Assembly (NCBI RefSeq): GCF_000018865.1
Contig: NC_010175.1
Span: 3,162,001-3,226,000, forward strand
Source of the DNA: Chloroflexus aurantiacus J-10-fl
GTDB taxonomy: Bacteria > Chloroflexota > Chloroflexia > Chloroflexales > Chloroflexaceae
Direction of reading: 5' to 3'
DNA: 64,000 bases
This document shows, one piece after another, positions 35,001 to 43,996 of this stretch. Every line of letters begins with the position of its first letter. The first letter of the stretch is position 1. The notes below the pieces were generated by a model that saw nothing but the letters and a program-made list of their open reading frames with translations, was not told the origin of the DNA and did no database searches. Position numbers and translations under genes: made by a program.

Positions 35001-35196
35001 GGGCTATGCATTACCCATAACTATACGCATGGTGTCAATCATGTGCTATCGTGAGCAACATGTCAGGGAACAGTCGTATCGTGAGCGGTACGTATTAGGA
35101 ACGGAACGCGGCATGATTGCAGTGGGAGACGTCGTGCCGAACCGTGGGGCAGGGTGCTTGAGCTAATGTCATCACGCTGTGCTATCGTGCGCCTGT

Positions 35197-35438
35197 CGCC
35201 TACGCGACCCTGATGGTGGGAATGGCTGAACGCAGGCCAACAGCCTGCCCCACAGCGTGCTGGTGCCGGTGGTGCGTAGGGGTGGCTTCCGTAGGGGCGG
35301 GTTCTAAACCCGCCCCCACAGATGAACCCGCCCCCACAGATGGTACCTGTGCCGCTCACCTTACCATACAAAGGATGCGGTGAATGGGAATGTCCTGCAT
35401 CGCGTGCAATAGATGGTTGTTCAGATGTGATCCCAGCC
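35197..35438. repeat. dispersed repeat B, copy 2
   Basis: About 240 bases matching 31805-32031, with the GTAGGGGCGGGTT-CTA-AACCCGCCCCCAC hairpin slightly decayed and followed by a duplicated AACCCGCCCCCACAGATG. Confidence 0.75.
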
Positions 35439-35628
35439 GCTACGCTCAACCCTCCCGCGTAGCCTATACATTACCCATAACTGGTGTCAACCACGTGCGT
35501 ATCAGGCAGATATGATCGCTATTGGTGCTGTTTTGAGCGACTGGCCCGGTGGTAGTGCGCCGCTTCAGCCGTACCAACACGTGCTGGATGAATTGCCGTA
35601 CCCGCTCGTCATGCGCGTATCGCACGGT

Positions 35629-35684
35629 GTGGAGTGCGGCAGCCACGCTGTCGCGCTAGCCGCGCTCACTATCTGGCGCGTGGT
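35629..35684. repeat. dispersed repeat C, copy 2
   Basis: GTGGAGTGCGGCAGCCACGC...CTATCTGGCGCGTGG. Aligns along its length with the copy at 35785. Confidence 0.75.
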
Positions 35685-35784
35685 GGAGCGGTGCCCCGGA
35701 TGGTCATAGCACGAACAAATAGCTGTATCTCGTTCCCATCCCGCACACCGACAGGGATACCGCTTCCAGCCCGAATTGCCCTCG

Positions 35785-35840
35785 TATGGAGTGCGGCAGC
35801 CATGCTGCCGCGCCGGTCGCGCTCACTATCTGGCGCGTGG
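35785..35840. repeat. dispersed repeat C, copy 3
   Basis: TATGGAGTGCGGCAGCCATG with intact GCGGCAG/CTGCCGC hairpin and CTATCTGGCGCGTGG tail. Confidence 0.75.
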
Positions 35841-36091
35841 CATACCGTTACCCATCTTGGTCACGGGGGTGCTGAATGTATACTCATACCGATCATCGAG
35901 TCGGTCCGGCATGCATGCGATACCTGCGCGTAGATGTTTAGTTGCACCAGGTTCGTGCCTGCACAACAGCGACCACGGCCAGCACTTGACGGTGGTGGAG
36001 GTGATGCCTCCACGCAGGCTAGAAGCCTGCGCCACGGGGAGCACTTGCATCCCGGCTTAACGCAGCGTGGCATGTGGGTAATGCGTAGCCC

Positions 36092-36714
36092 AGCGGGGGC
36101 GGTCTGTACACCCAGGGAGCGCACGCCTCCGGCTTACTCACCACCTGCACCTGTCCGTCGCACCTGTGTCTATCAGGGTGTCGCCACCCTGAACCAGCTT
36201 GCACCTACGGAAGCCACCCGGCGTCGGTGGTTCCCGCCTCCAGCGGAGGCGGGTGAGGGTGGGGGCGGGTCTGTACACCCAGGGAGCGCGAGCCTCCAGC
36301 TCACTCACCACCTGCGCCCAGCAGAGTATCACCACCCTGAACCTGCTTCCACCAGCGGAAGCCACCCGGTTCCAGTGGTTCCCGCCCCCAGCGGGGGCGG
36401 GTGAGGGTGGAGGCGGGTCTGTACACCCAGGGAGCGCGAGCCTCCAGTTCACTCATCACCTGCGCCCAGCAGAGTATCACCACCTTGAACCAGCTTCCAT
36501 CAGCGGAAGCCACCCGGTTCCAGTGGTTCCCGCCCCCAGCGGGGGCGGGTGAGGGTGGAGGCGGGTCTGTACACCCAGGGAGCGCGAGCCTCCAGTTCAC
36601 TCACCACCTGCGCCCAGCAGGGTATCGCCACCCTGAACCAGCTTACACCAGCGGCAGCACCCGGCACCGGTGATTCCTGTCCCCAGCGGGGACGGGTAAA
36701 GGTTGGGGCGTGCC
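36092..36714. repeat. 148-bp tandem array, main part
   Basis: Unit starts at 36175, 36323, 36471 and 36619 are exactly 148 bases apart; the stretch before 36175 is the right half of a broken unit and the last copy is partial. Each unit carries CCACCCTGAACC(A/T)GCTT, a CCCGCCCCC-AGC-GGGGGCGGG hairpin (for example 36381-36401) and CTGTACACCCAGGGAGCG. Middle units differ by only a few bases. Confidence 0.85.
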
Positions 36715-36831
36715 GCATATCACCACTAGACGCAGCTCCACTATGATGCGCTTGCCACACATTAAGCTGGCGCCACCCCTGAATGTGAAGGCTCTCAAAC
36801 CAGTTTATACGCCTGTGCCGACTCACCAGCA

Positions 36832-36859
36832 GCTCGCTGCTAGCACGCTAGCAGCGAGC
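36832..36859. repeat. 13-bp perfect palindrome
   Basis: GCTCGCTGCTAGC and GCTAGCAGCGAGC, separated by only AC. Could extrude as a cruciform; no gene close by uses it as a terminator. Confidence 0.6.
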
Positions 36860-37362
36860 CGGCGCGGGTCTGACAATCTGAAAGAAGCACCATAACCCAA
36901 GTTGCTACCTACGCTGTGAGCAAGCCACGAAAGGCTACCTGCGATGATGAACAGCACGACGCTGCGCACAACATCGTGCAGCGTACCTGAACGGTATGCA
37001 TCGTTTGGGTCGCAGCCAGTTCCGTAGACGCACTACGTCACACACATCTGGTATGACCATCCTCCGTGTCGCTGTGGTGATATAAGAGAGCACCTTGGGT
37101 GACGATCTATCCGCGTGCATCCGCCTCACCCGCGTCCATCCGTGTTCCACCCATCCCCCCGTCGCGATCAACGATCCGCACCGCTGTGGTGACGTAAGGG
37201 GGCAACTGGGATTACCGTATCAAAATGTGACATCACCCATCTGCTCATAGGCACGACGTGTATTTACGCTACGAGTTTATGAGATGACTCCTCAAAACCA
37301 GTTCCGTGTATCGACAACAAGAGAATAGCGAGCACAATGATCTGCAAGTTTTCCACCTCTGG

Positions 37363-37368
37363 TATAAT
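37363..37368 (+). promoter_or_regulatory. extended -10 promoter of the aminotransferase gene
   Basis: TGG-TATAAT about 70 bases before the ATG at 37440; no -35 match at 17 bases. Confidence 0.5.
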
Positions 37369-37439
37369 CGCCGCAAGTGTACCTGCAACACCGATGTCTG
37401 CACCAGGTTTATGAACCTATATCCAGACAGGAGAGCTAC

Positions 37440-38663
37440 ATGTCTGCCAGAATGGATTACCGTTTTGCCCGCCGTCTCGCCTCGCTCGAAGCCTCAGCCA
37501 CTGCTGCAATGACTGCTCGCGTTGCCCAAATGCGCGCTGCCGGCATTAAGGTCATTTCGTTTAGTGTTGGTGAGCCTGATTTCGATACCCCCGAACCAAT
37601 CAAGCAGGCTGCCATTGCCGGTATCCAGGCCAATCATACGCACTATACGCCGACCGGCGGAACGCTTGAGCTGCGTAAAGTGATCGCCGCTCGCGTAAGT
37701 GCCGATCAGGGGCTTTCCTACGGGATCGGGCAGGTTACCGTCACCACCGGCGCCAAAGAAGCGCTCTACCTCGCCTTTCAGGCCCTGTGTGACGAAGGCG
37801 ATGAAGCACTTATCCCGGCACCCTACTGGGTAAGCTACGTGGAGCAGGCGAAACTGGCCGGCGCTACTCCGGTTACTCCTCAGACCAGTGAGCAGACTGG
37901 TTTCAAACTCACTCCTGATCAGCTCCGCGCCAGTTTGAGTGAGCGAACACGGATCGTCGTGCTCAATTCCCCCTCGAACCCGACCGGTGCCGTCTACAGT
38001 GCCGAGGAGCTGGCTGCGCTGGCTGCCGTGCTTCGTGATCATCCGGCGATCATCATCACCGACGAAATCTACGATGCGATTTCGTATGTGCCATACACTC
38101 GTCTGTTACGGGTAGCACCTGATCTCGCCGAACGAACCCTGGTGGTCAACGGTGCAGCGAAGGCGTATGCCATGACCGGCTGGCGGGTTGGGTACGTGGC
38201 CGGGCCACAGCCGATTATCGAAGCAATTAAGGCAATTCAGAGCCACACCAGCACCCACACATCGAGTATCTCGCAGGACGCGGCCCTGGCGGCGTATACA
38301 CCCAACCCAGACATCGAAGCAACCGTTGCCGCAATGACGGCTGAATTCCAGCGTCGGCGCGATCTGATCCTCGGTCTGCTGGCTGAAATCCCCGGTGTGA
38401 CCTGTACTGTACCTGATGGCGCCTTCTACGTCTTCCCTAACGTAAGTGCGTTGCTCAACCGGCCACTGCGTAACGGCAAGGTCTGCACAACCAGCGATGA
38501 ACTCAACCTCTACCTGCTCGAAGAGGCACACATCGCCTGTGTCGCCGGCGAAGCCTTCGGCGCACCCGGCTATCTACGCCTGTCGTATGCCACCGGGAGC
38601 GAGGAGATTCGCGTTGGCATGCAACGCTTCCGTGAGGCCGTCCTTGGCAACGATGCTGCCTAG
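37440..38663 (+). CDS. class I aspartate/aromatic aminotransferase
   Basis: PLP enzyme of 407 residues, most like the aspartate aminotransferase Ib group (aspartate or prephenate to oxaloacetate or arogenate). Start after ACAGGAGAG. Visible sites: SVGEPDFDTPE near 32, YTPTGGTLELR, PAPYWVSYVEQ, NSPSNPTGAVYS near 175, DEIYDAI, and the PLP Lys in NGAAKAYAMTGWRVGY near 240; the arginine of RLSYATG near 385 binds the substrate carboxylate. Monocistronic by spacing, or co-transcribed past a hairpin with the PfkB gene. Confidence 0.9.
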   Translation: MSARMDYRFARRLASLEASATAAMTARVAQMRAAGIKVISFSVGEPDFDTPEPIKQAAIAGIQANHTHYTPTGGTLELRKVIAARVSADQGLSYGIGQVTVTTGAKEALYLAFQALCDEGDEALIPAPYWVSYVEQAKLAGATPVTPQTSEQTGFKLTPDQLRASLSERTRIVVLNSPSNPTGAVYSAEELAALAAVLRDHPAIIITDEIYDAISYVPYTRLLRVAPDLAERTLVVNGAAKAYAMTGWRVGYVAGPQPIIEAIKAIQSHTSTHTSSISQDAALAAYTPNPDIEATVAAMTAEFQRRRDLILGLLAEIPGVTCTVPDGAFYVFPNVSALLNRPLRNGKVCTTSDELNLYLLEEAHIACVAGEAFGAPGYLRLSYATGSEEIRVGMQRFREAVLGNDAA

Positions 38664-38671
38664 ACATTGTT

Positions 38672-38696
38672 GGCGGCTACCGGGAAGGTAGCCGCC
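38672..38696 (+). terminator. 10-bp hairpin after the aminotransferase gene
   Basis: GGCGGCTACC-GGGAA-GGTAGCCGCC, a perfect stem ending 13 bases before the next ATG. The T-run is weak (TGATTCATTT), so read-through or attenuation of the PfkB gene is likely. Confidence 0.5.
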
Positions 38697-38709
38697 TGAT
38701 TCATTTCCT

Positions 38710-39711
38710 ATGACCTGTCAGGCTACTCATCTCCCCGATCCAGCGCTTCTCGCCGGGCATCGCATTATTGTGATCGGGGATATTACACTCGACGAATATC
38801 TTTACGGTCGTGCGACACGCCTCTCCCGTGAAGCACCTATCCCGGTGCTTGAATTTTTGCGGCGGGAAACCATTCTCGGTGGAGCAGCCAATCCGGCTCG
38901 CAATATCGTCGCGCTCGGTTCTCAAGCCAGCCTGATTACCATTGTCGGCAACGATGAAGAGGGCAAACACTTGCGTGATCTGCTACAGGCAGCACACATT
39001 GATGATAGCGGCGTCATTACAGTTACGGATCGCGTCACGACGCGCAAAACACGTATTCTGGCCGATGCCGCTCCCCGCCTGCCGCAACAGGTTGCCCGGC
39101 TGGACTATCTCGACCGTCAGCCTTTGTCTGCTGAGATTGAAGAACAGGTGATTGCCGCACTGGCTGGACAATTACCGGGCGCAGATGCCGTGATCTGCTC
39201 TGATTACCAGCTTGGCCTGCTCACACCGCGCGTAGTCGATGCGGTACGAACGCTTTGCCGTCAACACGATGTCATCTTTGCCGTTGATGCGCAAGGCCAT
39301 TCACATTATTATCGCCACGCCGATCTCTTCCGTTGCAACGACGCGGAAGCCGCTGCTGCCCTGGGTATGCCATTCATCGACGAAGCGGTGATTGCCGAGG
39401 GGGTTACCCGCCTCTATCACGATCTTGCCGCTCATCTCGTCATTGTTACTCGTGGGCCGGCTGGATTGGTCTTGATTGGCGATCACGAACCGTATCAACA
39501 TATTCCGGCCTACCACATCAGCGAAGTGTTCGATACTACTGGTGCCGGAGATACCTTTATTGCTGTGGCAACGCTGGCCCTGGCTGCCGGTTGTCGGGGC
39601 AGCATTGCCGCTATGTTGGCGAATATCGCTGCTGCGCTGGTTGTGCGACGGTTTGGCAACGCAGTCGTTACTCCTGCAGAGCTACGGGCAGCTATAGCTG
39701 CAACAAGATAA
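38710..39711 (+). CDS. PfkB-family carbohydrate kinase (RfaE/HldE N-domain-like)
   Basis: 333-residue ribokinase-fold sugar kinase. The start HRIIVIGDITLDEYLYGRAT and REAPIPVLEF plus GGAANPARNIVALGS are characteristic of heptose-7-phosphate kinases (RfaE domain I). The catalytic anion-hole motif DTTGAGDTFIAVATLALA lies near residue 275. There is no nucleotidyltransferase domain. Since Chloroflexus lacks LPS, the product may feed another glycan. Only a weak ribosome-binding site precedes the ATG, and a hairpin covers the upstream region. Confidence 0.83.
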   Translation: MTCQATHLPDPALLAGHRIIVIGDITLDEYLYGRATRLSREAPIPVLEFLRRETILGGAANPARNIVALGSQASLITIVGNDEEGKHLRDLLQAAHIDDSGVITVTDRVTTRKTRILADAAPRLPQQVARLDYLDRQPLSAEIEEQVIAALAGQLPGADAVICSDYQLGLLTPRVVDAVRTLCRQHDVIFAVDAQGHSHYYRHADLFRCNDAEAAAALGMPFIDEAVIAEGVTRLYHDLAAHLVIVTRGPAGLVLIGDHEPYQHIPAYHISEVFDTTGAGDTFIAVATLALAAGCRGSIAAMLANIAAALVVRRFGNAVVTPAELRAAIAATR

Positions 39712-39732
39712 GAGCAGGCCTTGCGCCTGCTC
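39712..39732. terminator. hairpin between convergent genes
   Basis: GAGCAGGC-CTTGC-GCCTGCTC, a perfect 8-bp stem starting right after the PfkB stop; no T-run. Confidence 0.4.
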
Positions 39733-39763
39733 CCTGCCACCTGCCCCTTGTGTGAACGCTGGA

Positions 39764-40132
39764 TTATTCAAGTGTGTTCAAACGCCTAAATGCACTGATT
39801 GCCTCATCTTCCGTTTGATAGATTTCGGCGTACTGTGCCAGCCCTACCATGCGAAAAATTTTCTGAAAATGGGGCGATAAACCACTTACCGCCAGTCGCT
39901 GTCCGTTTTGATTGACTTCGGTCACAATACCGATCAGAATTGCGATTCCGGCACTGTTAATGTAATCATTCTGGCGAAAATTGAATAAGATGAACCGTTC
40001 ACCCCTGGCCGTAACTTGACGATAGGCGTTATTGATCTTTTCCTCAGCAAAAGTTGTCACATCCCCGATCAGATCAATAACCGCAACACCGTCACGTTGA
40101 CGAATATTGACTGTTAATTCATCCTCTAGCAT
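39764..40132 (-). CDS. STAS-domain anti-sigma factor antagonist
   Basis: 122 residues from the ATG at 40132 (GAGGAG upstream). Single STAS domain as in SpoIIAA/RsbV: VIDLIGDVTTFAEEKIN, then NFRQNDYINSAGIAILIGIV, where the Ser of INSAG aligns with the phosphorylated Ser of antagonists. It would bind a HATPase anti-sigma partner when unphosphorylated. Last gene of a three-gene minus-strand set with two HATPase genes. Confidence 0.88.
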   Translation of the reverse strand: MLEDELTVNIRQRDGVAVIDLIGDVTTFAEEKINNAYRQVTARGERFILFNFRQNDYINSAGIAILIGIVTEVNQNGQRLAVSGLSPHFQKIFRMVGLAQYAEIYQTEDEAISAFRRLNTLE

Positions 40133-40162
40133 GGATCGCTCCTCATATGGAACCATTCCAGG

Positions 40163-40594
40163 TCACGATACATCAACTACTACATTAGTGGGATGGCGGT
40201 AAAAAATCAATCGAACACAGGTACCGGTTAGCGCATCAGGTACAACAGTTACCTCATCAGCCAGTGCAGCCATAAGCATCAGTCCTCGTCCACGAAATGA
40301 CGTGTAGGGACAGATCGGCCACTCAACCGGCTTTTTTGGTAGTACGGGTGGATCTGTTCCTTCATCGCACACTTCAATGATAAGATGCTGTTCATCAATG
40401 GTACAGACAACCCGTACTTTACGTTGCGGATCAGCATGATTACCGTGTTCAATGGCATTGGTACAGGCTTCACATAGCGCCGTTTTAATGTCCTCGATCC
40501 GTTCTGGTGCCAGACCAAATCGTTTTGCCAGTGAAGCAACCGCATCACGTGCAATCACTTCATAGCCGAGAATACTGGGGATCGTGAGCTGCAT
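40163..40594 (-). CDS. RsbW-like anti-sigma factor/serine kinase (HATPase)
   Basis: 143-residue GHKL ATPase. The N-box reads EACTNAIEHGNHADPQRKV near residue 43 and the G-box region SFRGRGLMLMAALADEV near 103, with CDEGTDPP as the G1 motif. No membrane segment. Predicted to phosphorylate the STAS antagonist encoded 30 bases downstream and to bind an unseen sigma factor or other target. Confidence 0.87.
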   Translation of the reverse strand: MQLTIPSILGYEVIARDAVASLAKRFGLAPERIEDIKTALCEACTNAIEHGNHADPQRKVRVVCTIDEQHLIIEVCDEGTDPPVLPKKPVEWPICPYTSFRGRGLMLMAALADEVTVVPDALTGTCVRLIFYRHPTNVVVDVS

Positions 40595-40617
40595 ATCTTC
40601 TCAGCCTGCTACTTGTA

Positions 40618-41076
40618 CTAAGTGGATGGACGCTCGAGATGGACAACCATTCGTACCTGATTACCCCCACCCGGTGCCAGTGTAAACTCTACCTCATCCA
40701 TCAATTCACGCATCAGCCATATTCCCCAGCCTCCCTTATCTGCCCGCTGGAAGGCATCGGTAATACGTGGTTGTATGTGCGTTCGTGCCGGGTCTAACGC
40801 CTGTCGGCCCTGATCGGCAACACTAATGATCAGCTCATCAGGTCGTACCATCAGTACAACCACAACCTTCATTGCCGCGTCAGCCTGATTACCGTGTTCA
40901 ATTGCATTGGTTACAGCCTCGCCAATCGCTGTGCGCAGGGCATCGATCCGCTCAGCAGGAAAACCCATACGTCTCGCCAGCGCAGCCGCAGTATCCATTG
41001 CAATTCGTTCATATCCCAGCCGACTCGGTAGGCGCAGTTCAATAACCTGTTCAATTGCGCCCTCTCTGTCATTCAT
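40618..41076 (-). CDS. second RsbW-like HATPase
   Basis: 152 residues from the ATG at 41076 (GGTAGGGA upstream); a TTG at 41112 would add 12. Same fold as its neighbour: EAVTNAIEHGNQADAAMKV, VADQGRQALDP and DKGGWGIWLMRELMDEV. The two HATPases are diverged paralogues in tandem, so one antagonist may serve two anti-sigma factors. First gene of the set. Confidence 0.85.
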   Translation of the reverse strand: MNDREGAIEQVIELRLPSRLGYERIAMDTAAALARRMGFPAERIDALRTAIGEAVTNAIEHGNQADAAMKVVVVLMVRPDELIISVADQGRQALDPARTHIQPRITDAFQRADKGGWGIWLMRELMDEVEFTLAPGGGNQVRMVVHLERPST

Positions 41077-41223
41077 GCCGTCTATCCCTACCACGGACCA
41101 ATGAAGTTCCAATTGATAGTTGTATCATAGCATAGTGACAGGTAAAATTGTTACCAGATTTCACCAGAAATGTTTCAAGAGACTGCTTAATACAGATCGG
41201 GATGCACAGGTTACGCTTAAAAA

Positions 41224-42777
41224 TCACAATGGAATGTTGCCATGCTTACGGGCTGGCAGACTCTGACGCTTCGTGCGTGCCAGGCGTAAGGCGCGAATCA
41301 GGGCCGGTCGTGTCTCACGCGGTTCGATAACCGCATCAATATACCCACGTTCGGCGGCAACATACGGATTGGCAAAACGATTCTGGTAGTCTTCAACCAG
41401 TTCGGCCAGCCGTGCTGCCGGATCATCTGCTTCAGCCAGCTCTTTGCGAAAGATAATGCGTACCGCTGCATCAACACCCATCACGGCAATTTCAGCGGTT
41501 GGCCAGGCAAAGTTGAAGTCGGCGCGAATGTGCTTGCTCGCCATCACATCATAGGCTCCGCCATACGCTTTACGGGTAATAACCGTTAATTTCGGTACAG
41601 TTGCTTCACAGTATGCGTACAGAAGTTTGGCTCCATGACGGATGATTCCGCCGTATTCCTGCTGTGTGCCCGGCAAGAAGCCCGGTACATCCACGAATGT
41701 AACCAGCGGAATGTTAAACGCATCGCAAAAGCGTACAAAGCGCGCTGCCTTCACGGAACTGTCAATATCCAGCGTACCGGCCATTTGCAGCGGTTGATTG
41801 CCAACCACCCCAACCACGTGACCATCCAGACGGGCAAAGCCGATGACGATGTTCTTTGCCCATGCCGGTTGCACCTCGAAGAAGAACCCATCATCTACCA
41901 CGGCCTCAATAACCTTAATCATGTCGTAGGCTTTGCGTGGATTGTCGGGAATGATGCTTTGCAAATCTTCGTCCATCCGCTCCGGATCATCGGTTGGCGC
42001 CTGATACGGCGGGTCTTCCATGTTGTTGGATGGCAAAAATGAGAGCAGTGTCCGCAACTGATCGAAGCATTCATCTTCACTGTCGGCGGCAAAATGCGCC
42101 ACTCCACTGCGGGTATTGTGGGTCATCGCCCCGCCTAACTCTTCAAAGCCAACCTCTTCGCCGGTGACGGTTTTGATCACATCCGGCCCGGTAATGAACA
42201 TCTGGCTAATGTTTTTGACCATAAAGATAAAATCGGTCATTGCCGGCGAGTAGACTGCCCCACCTGCACATGGCCCGGCAATAATCGATAATTGTGGTAT
42301 CACACCACTACTGAGGACGTTACGGTAGAAGATCTCGGCATAACCACCCAGGCTTACCACACCTTCCTGAATACGTGCTCCACCACTATCGTTGATGCCG
42401 ATGCAGGGCACACCCATGCGCAAAGCCAGATCCATGACTTTGCAAATCTTCTCGGCAAACACCTCGCCTAATGACCCACCAAACACAGTGAAATCCTGGG
42501 CAAACACACAAACGGGTCTACCATCAATCGTACCGTGCCCGGTGATCACGCCGTCACCCAATGGTTTGCGCCGTTCCATACCAAACGCAGAGGTACGATG
42601 AACAGCAAATGCGTCAAGTTCGACGAAGGAACCGGGATCAAGTAGACGATCAATTCGCTCTCGCGCCGTTAATTTCCCTCGTTCGTGTTGCCGGGCGATT
42701 GCCACCGGGTCTTGATTTCGTGCCCGTTCGCGTCGTTCACGCAATGCAGCAATCTTTTCTGCGGTTGTCTGCGTCAT
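41224..42777 (-). CDS. pccB: acyl-CoA (propionyl-CoA) carboxylase, carboxyltransferase subunit
   Basis: 517-residue crotonase-fold carboxyltransferase that moves CO2 from carboxybiotin to propionyl-CoA (or acetyl-CoA). Start at 42777 after GGGGAAT. N-half: [44 protein letters not shown] and [13 protein letters not shown] (oxyanion holes). C-half: [45 protein letters not shown] and [11 protein letters not shown]. The conserved Asp (in CDAFNIPL), Asp rather than Ile, is the usual sign of propionyl-CoA preference. In Chloroflexus this step feeds methylmalonyl-CoA in the 3-hydroxypropionate bi-cycle. The biotin subunit is not in the window. Confidence 0.9.
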   Translation of the reverse strand: MTQTTAEKIAALRERRERARNQDPVAIARQHERGKLTARERIDRLLDPGSFVELDAFAVHRTSAFGMERRKPLGDGVITGHGTIDGRPVCVFAQDFTVFGGSLGEVFAEKICKVMDLALRMGVPCIGINDSGGARIQEGVVSLGGYAEIFYRNVLSSGVIPQLSIIAGPCAGGAVYSPAMTDFIFMVKNISQMFITGPDVIKTVTGEEVGFEELGGAMTHNTRSGVAHFAADSEDECFDQLRTLLSFLPSNNMEDPPYQAPTDDPERMDEDLQSIIPDNPRKAYDMIKVIEAVVDDGFFFEVQPAWAKNIVIGFARLDGHVVGVVGNQPLQMAGTLDIDSSVKAARFVRFCDAFNIPLVTFVDVPGFLPGTQQEYGGIIRHGAKLLYAYCEATVPKLTVITRKAYGGAYDVMASKHIRADFNFAWPTAEIAVMGVDAAVRIIFRKELAEADDPAARLAELVEDYQNRFANPYVAAERGYIDAVIEPRETRPALIRALRLARTKRQSLPARKHGNIPL

Positions 42778-43065
42778 GGCATTCCCCATTTCTTTCATCA
42801 ACTGACGTTACCGGTAATATGCGAACTCATCATAGTATGGCGAATAGAACACTCTGAGGGATGAAGGCCGTACCTGTTCCTTACCCTACGTAGTGCGCTG
42901 TGTAATATGCAGAAGTTCTCCATGATCACATGGTACACACATCCATAATTATTGCCGGGCCTGCTGCATAACTATTGCCTTGTGATACGTGCTTACACAG
43001 ACCACTGCTCCCACCCGTTGTGATTGATCTGTCTGCTGGACCGCCGTATGTGTCAGTTAGCTTCT

Positions 43066-43815
43066 CTACCCGACCTCTTCCCTGCGCCGTCCTTCCCAGA
43101 TGACAGTCCATAGAAATGCTGGAACAGCATCAATGATACGCCGCCAACGTCTCGGCTGCATCACTAACCGGAATGCCCATTCTAACCCCATCCGGCGGAG
43201 CCACCGTGGTGCGCGTGGTACCCTGCCGGCCAGATAATCGAAGGTACCGCCCACACCGATAGCCAGCGGCACCTTGATAAATGGCTGGTTACGTGCAATC
43301 CACAACTCTTGTCGTGGATGACCATACGCTACCAGCAGGATATGTGGTTGCGCTTGCATAATGATCTGGCGCTGCTGCTCATCATATTCCGCTGCCGGTG
43401 AGCCGGCATAGCAGCCAACAATATGCAGCCCCGGCCACCGCGATCTGAGCACGACTGCCGCTGCTTCCGCAACACCCGGTGCTGCACCGAGCAAGAACAT
43501 GCGATAGCCATGCGTTGCGGCGAGTTGGGCCAGACCAAGCGTTAATTCAACCCCCGTTACCCGGCCACGCAACGGTGTACCCTGCCAGCGCGCCGCCACC
43601 AGCACCCCAAAGCCATCCGGCGTGTTCAGATCTGCTGCCTGCAATACTGCCCGAAAAGCTGGATTTCGGCGTGCCTCCATGATAAATTCCGGGTTCACCG
43701 TACAAATCTGATGCCAGCCTCCATCTTGCAGAAAGCTATGTGCCCTCTCCAATGCTTCTGCCTCGGTGACATCATCAATCGGTATTCCCAGTATCGTGAT
43801 CCGACCGCTCTGCAT
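43066..43815 (-). CDS. WecG/TagA/CpsF-family glycosyltransferase (GT26)
   Basis: 249 residues. Typical motifs: VTEAEALERAHSFL, ICTVNPEFIMEARRNPAFRAVL, LNTPDGFGVLVAARW near 67, and AYGHPRQELWIARNQ ... IGVGGTFDYLAGRVPRAPRWL near 165-205. Enzymes of this family add ManNAcA, ManNAc or a related sugar to a polyprenyl-linked GlcNAc at the membrane, in teichoic acid, enterobacterial common antigen or exopolysaccharide synthesis. The C-terminal 40 residues are aromatic and basic, suited to membrane contact. Isolated on its strand. Confidence 0.9.
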   Translation of the reverse strand: MQSGRITILGIPIDDVTEAEALERAHSFLQDGGWHQICTVNPEFIMEARRNPAFRAVLQAADLNTPDGFGVLVAARWQGTPLRGRVTGVELTLGLAQLAATHGYRMFLLGAAPGVAEAAAVVLRSRWPGLHIVGCYAGSPAAEYDEQQRQIIMQAQPHILLVAYGHPRQELWIARNQPFIKVPLAIGVGGTFDYLAGRVPRAPRWLRRMGLEWAFRLVMQPRRWRRIIDAVPAFLWTVIWEGRRREEVG

Positions 43816-43996
43816 CAGGCACCTGTTATTCTATCTGCTATTGCTTCTCATCATACCGCATCCGGCTACAAATGCTGTTTGTTGCATTACCTGTATGCGT
43901 TGTGGATGAAACCTCTCGACAGGACGCAATACGGGTTGTATAGTGTACTCAAGCATCAAATCTCCTTGTCCATTCTTGCAATACGGGAGTTTGCCA

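Larger units (their letters stand above)
35001..36091. mobile_element. candidate non-autonomous element with terminal inverted repeats
   Basis: The left end GGGCTATGCATTACCCA (35001-35017) and right end TGGGTAATGCGTAGCCC (36075-36091) are inverted copies, 16 of 17 matching. They sit where a 148-bp unit is interrupted inside its hairpin. A third, direct copy of the left end lies at 35461-35480 and shares ATTACCCATAACT and GGTGTCAA(T/C)CA(T/C)GTGC, so the segment may be composite. No transposase frame. An insertion-type origin is inferred. Confidence 0.5.
34782..37439. other. 2.6-kb non-coding repeat region
   Basis: No gene supported; frames on both strands are produced by repeats. From left to right: 148-bp units, a 1.1-kb segment bounded by inverted repeats (holding repeat B copy 2 and repeat C copies 2 and 3), more 148-bp units, a 13-bp palindrome (36832-36859) and about 500 featureless bases before the aspC-like promoter. 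Confidence 0.7.

Noticed and set aside
35063-35449. Minus-strand frame within the 1.1-kb element as a transposase
   Set aside because: It lies over repeat B and lacks any DDE, HUH or recombinase motif.
36199-36673. Open frames on both strands in the 148-bp array
   Set aside because: 148 is not a multiple of 3, so frames shift between units; no ribosome-binding sites; products are Pro/Gly-rich repeat translations.
36092-36714. Possible CRISPR array
   Set aside because: Whole 148-bp units are nearly identical with no 20-40-base repeat alternating with unique spacers, and no cas genes.
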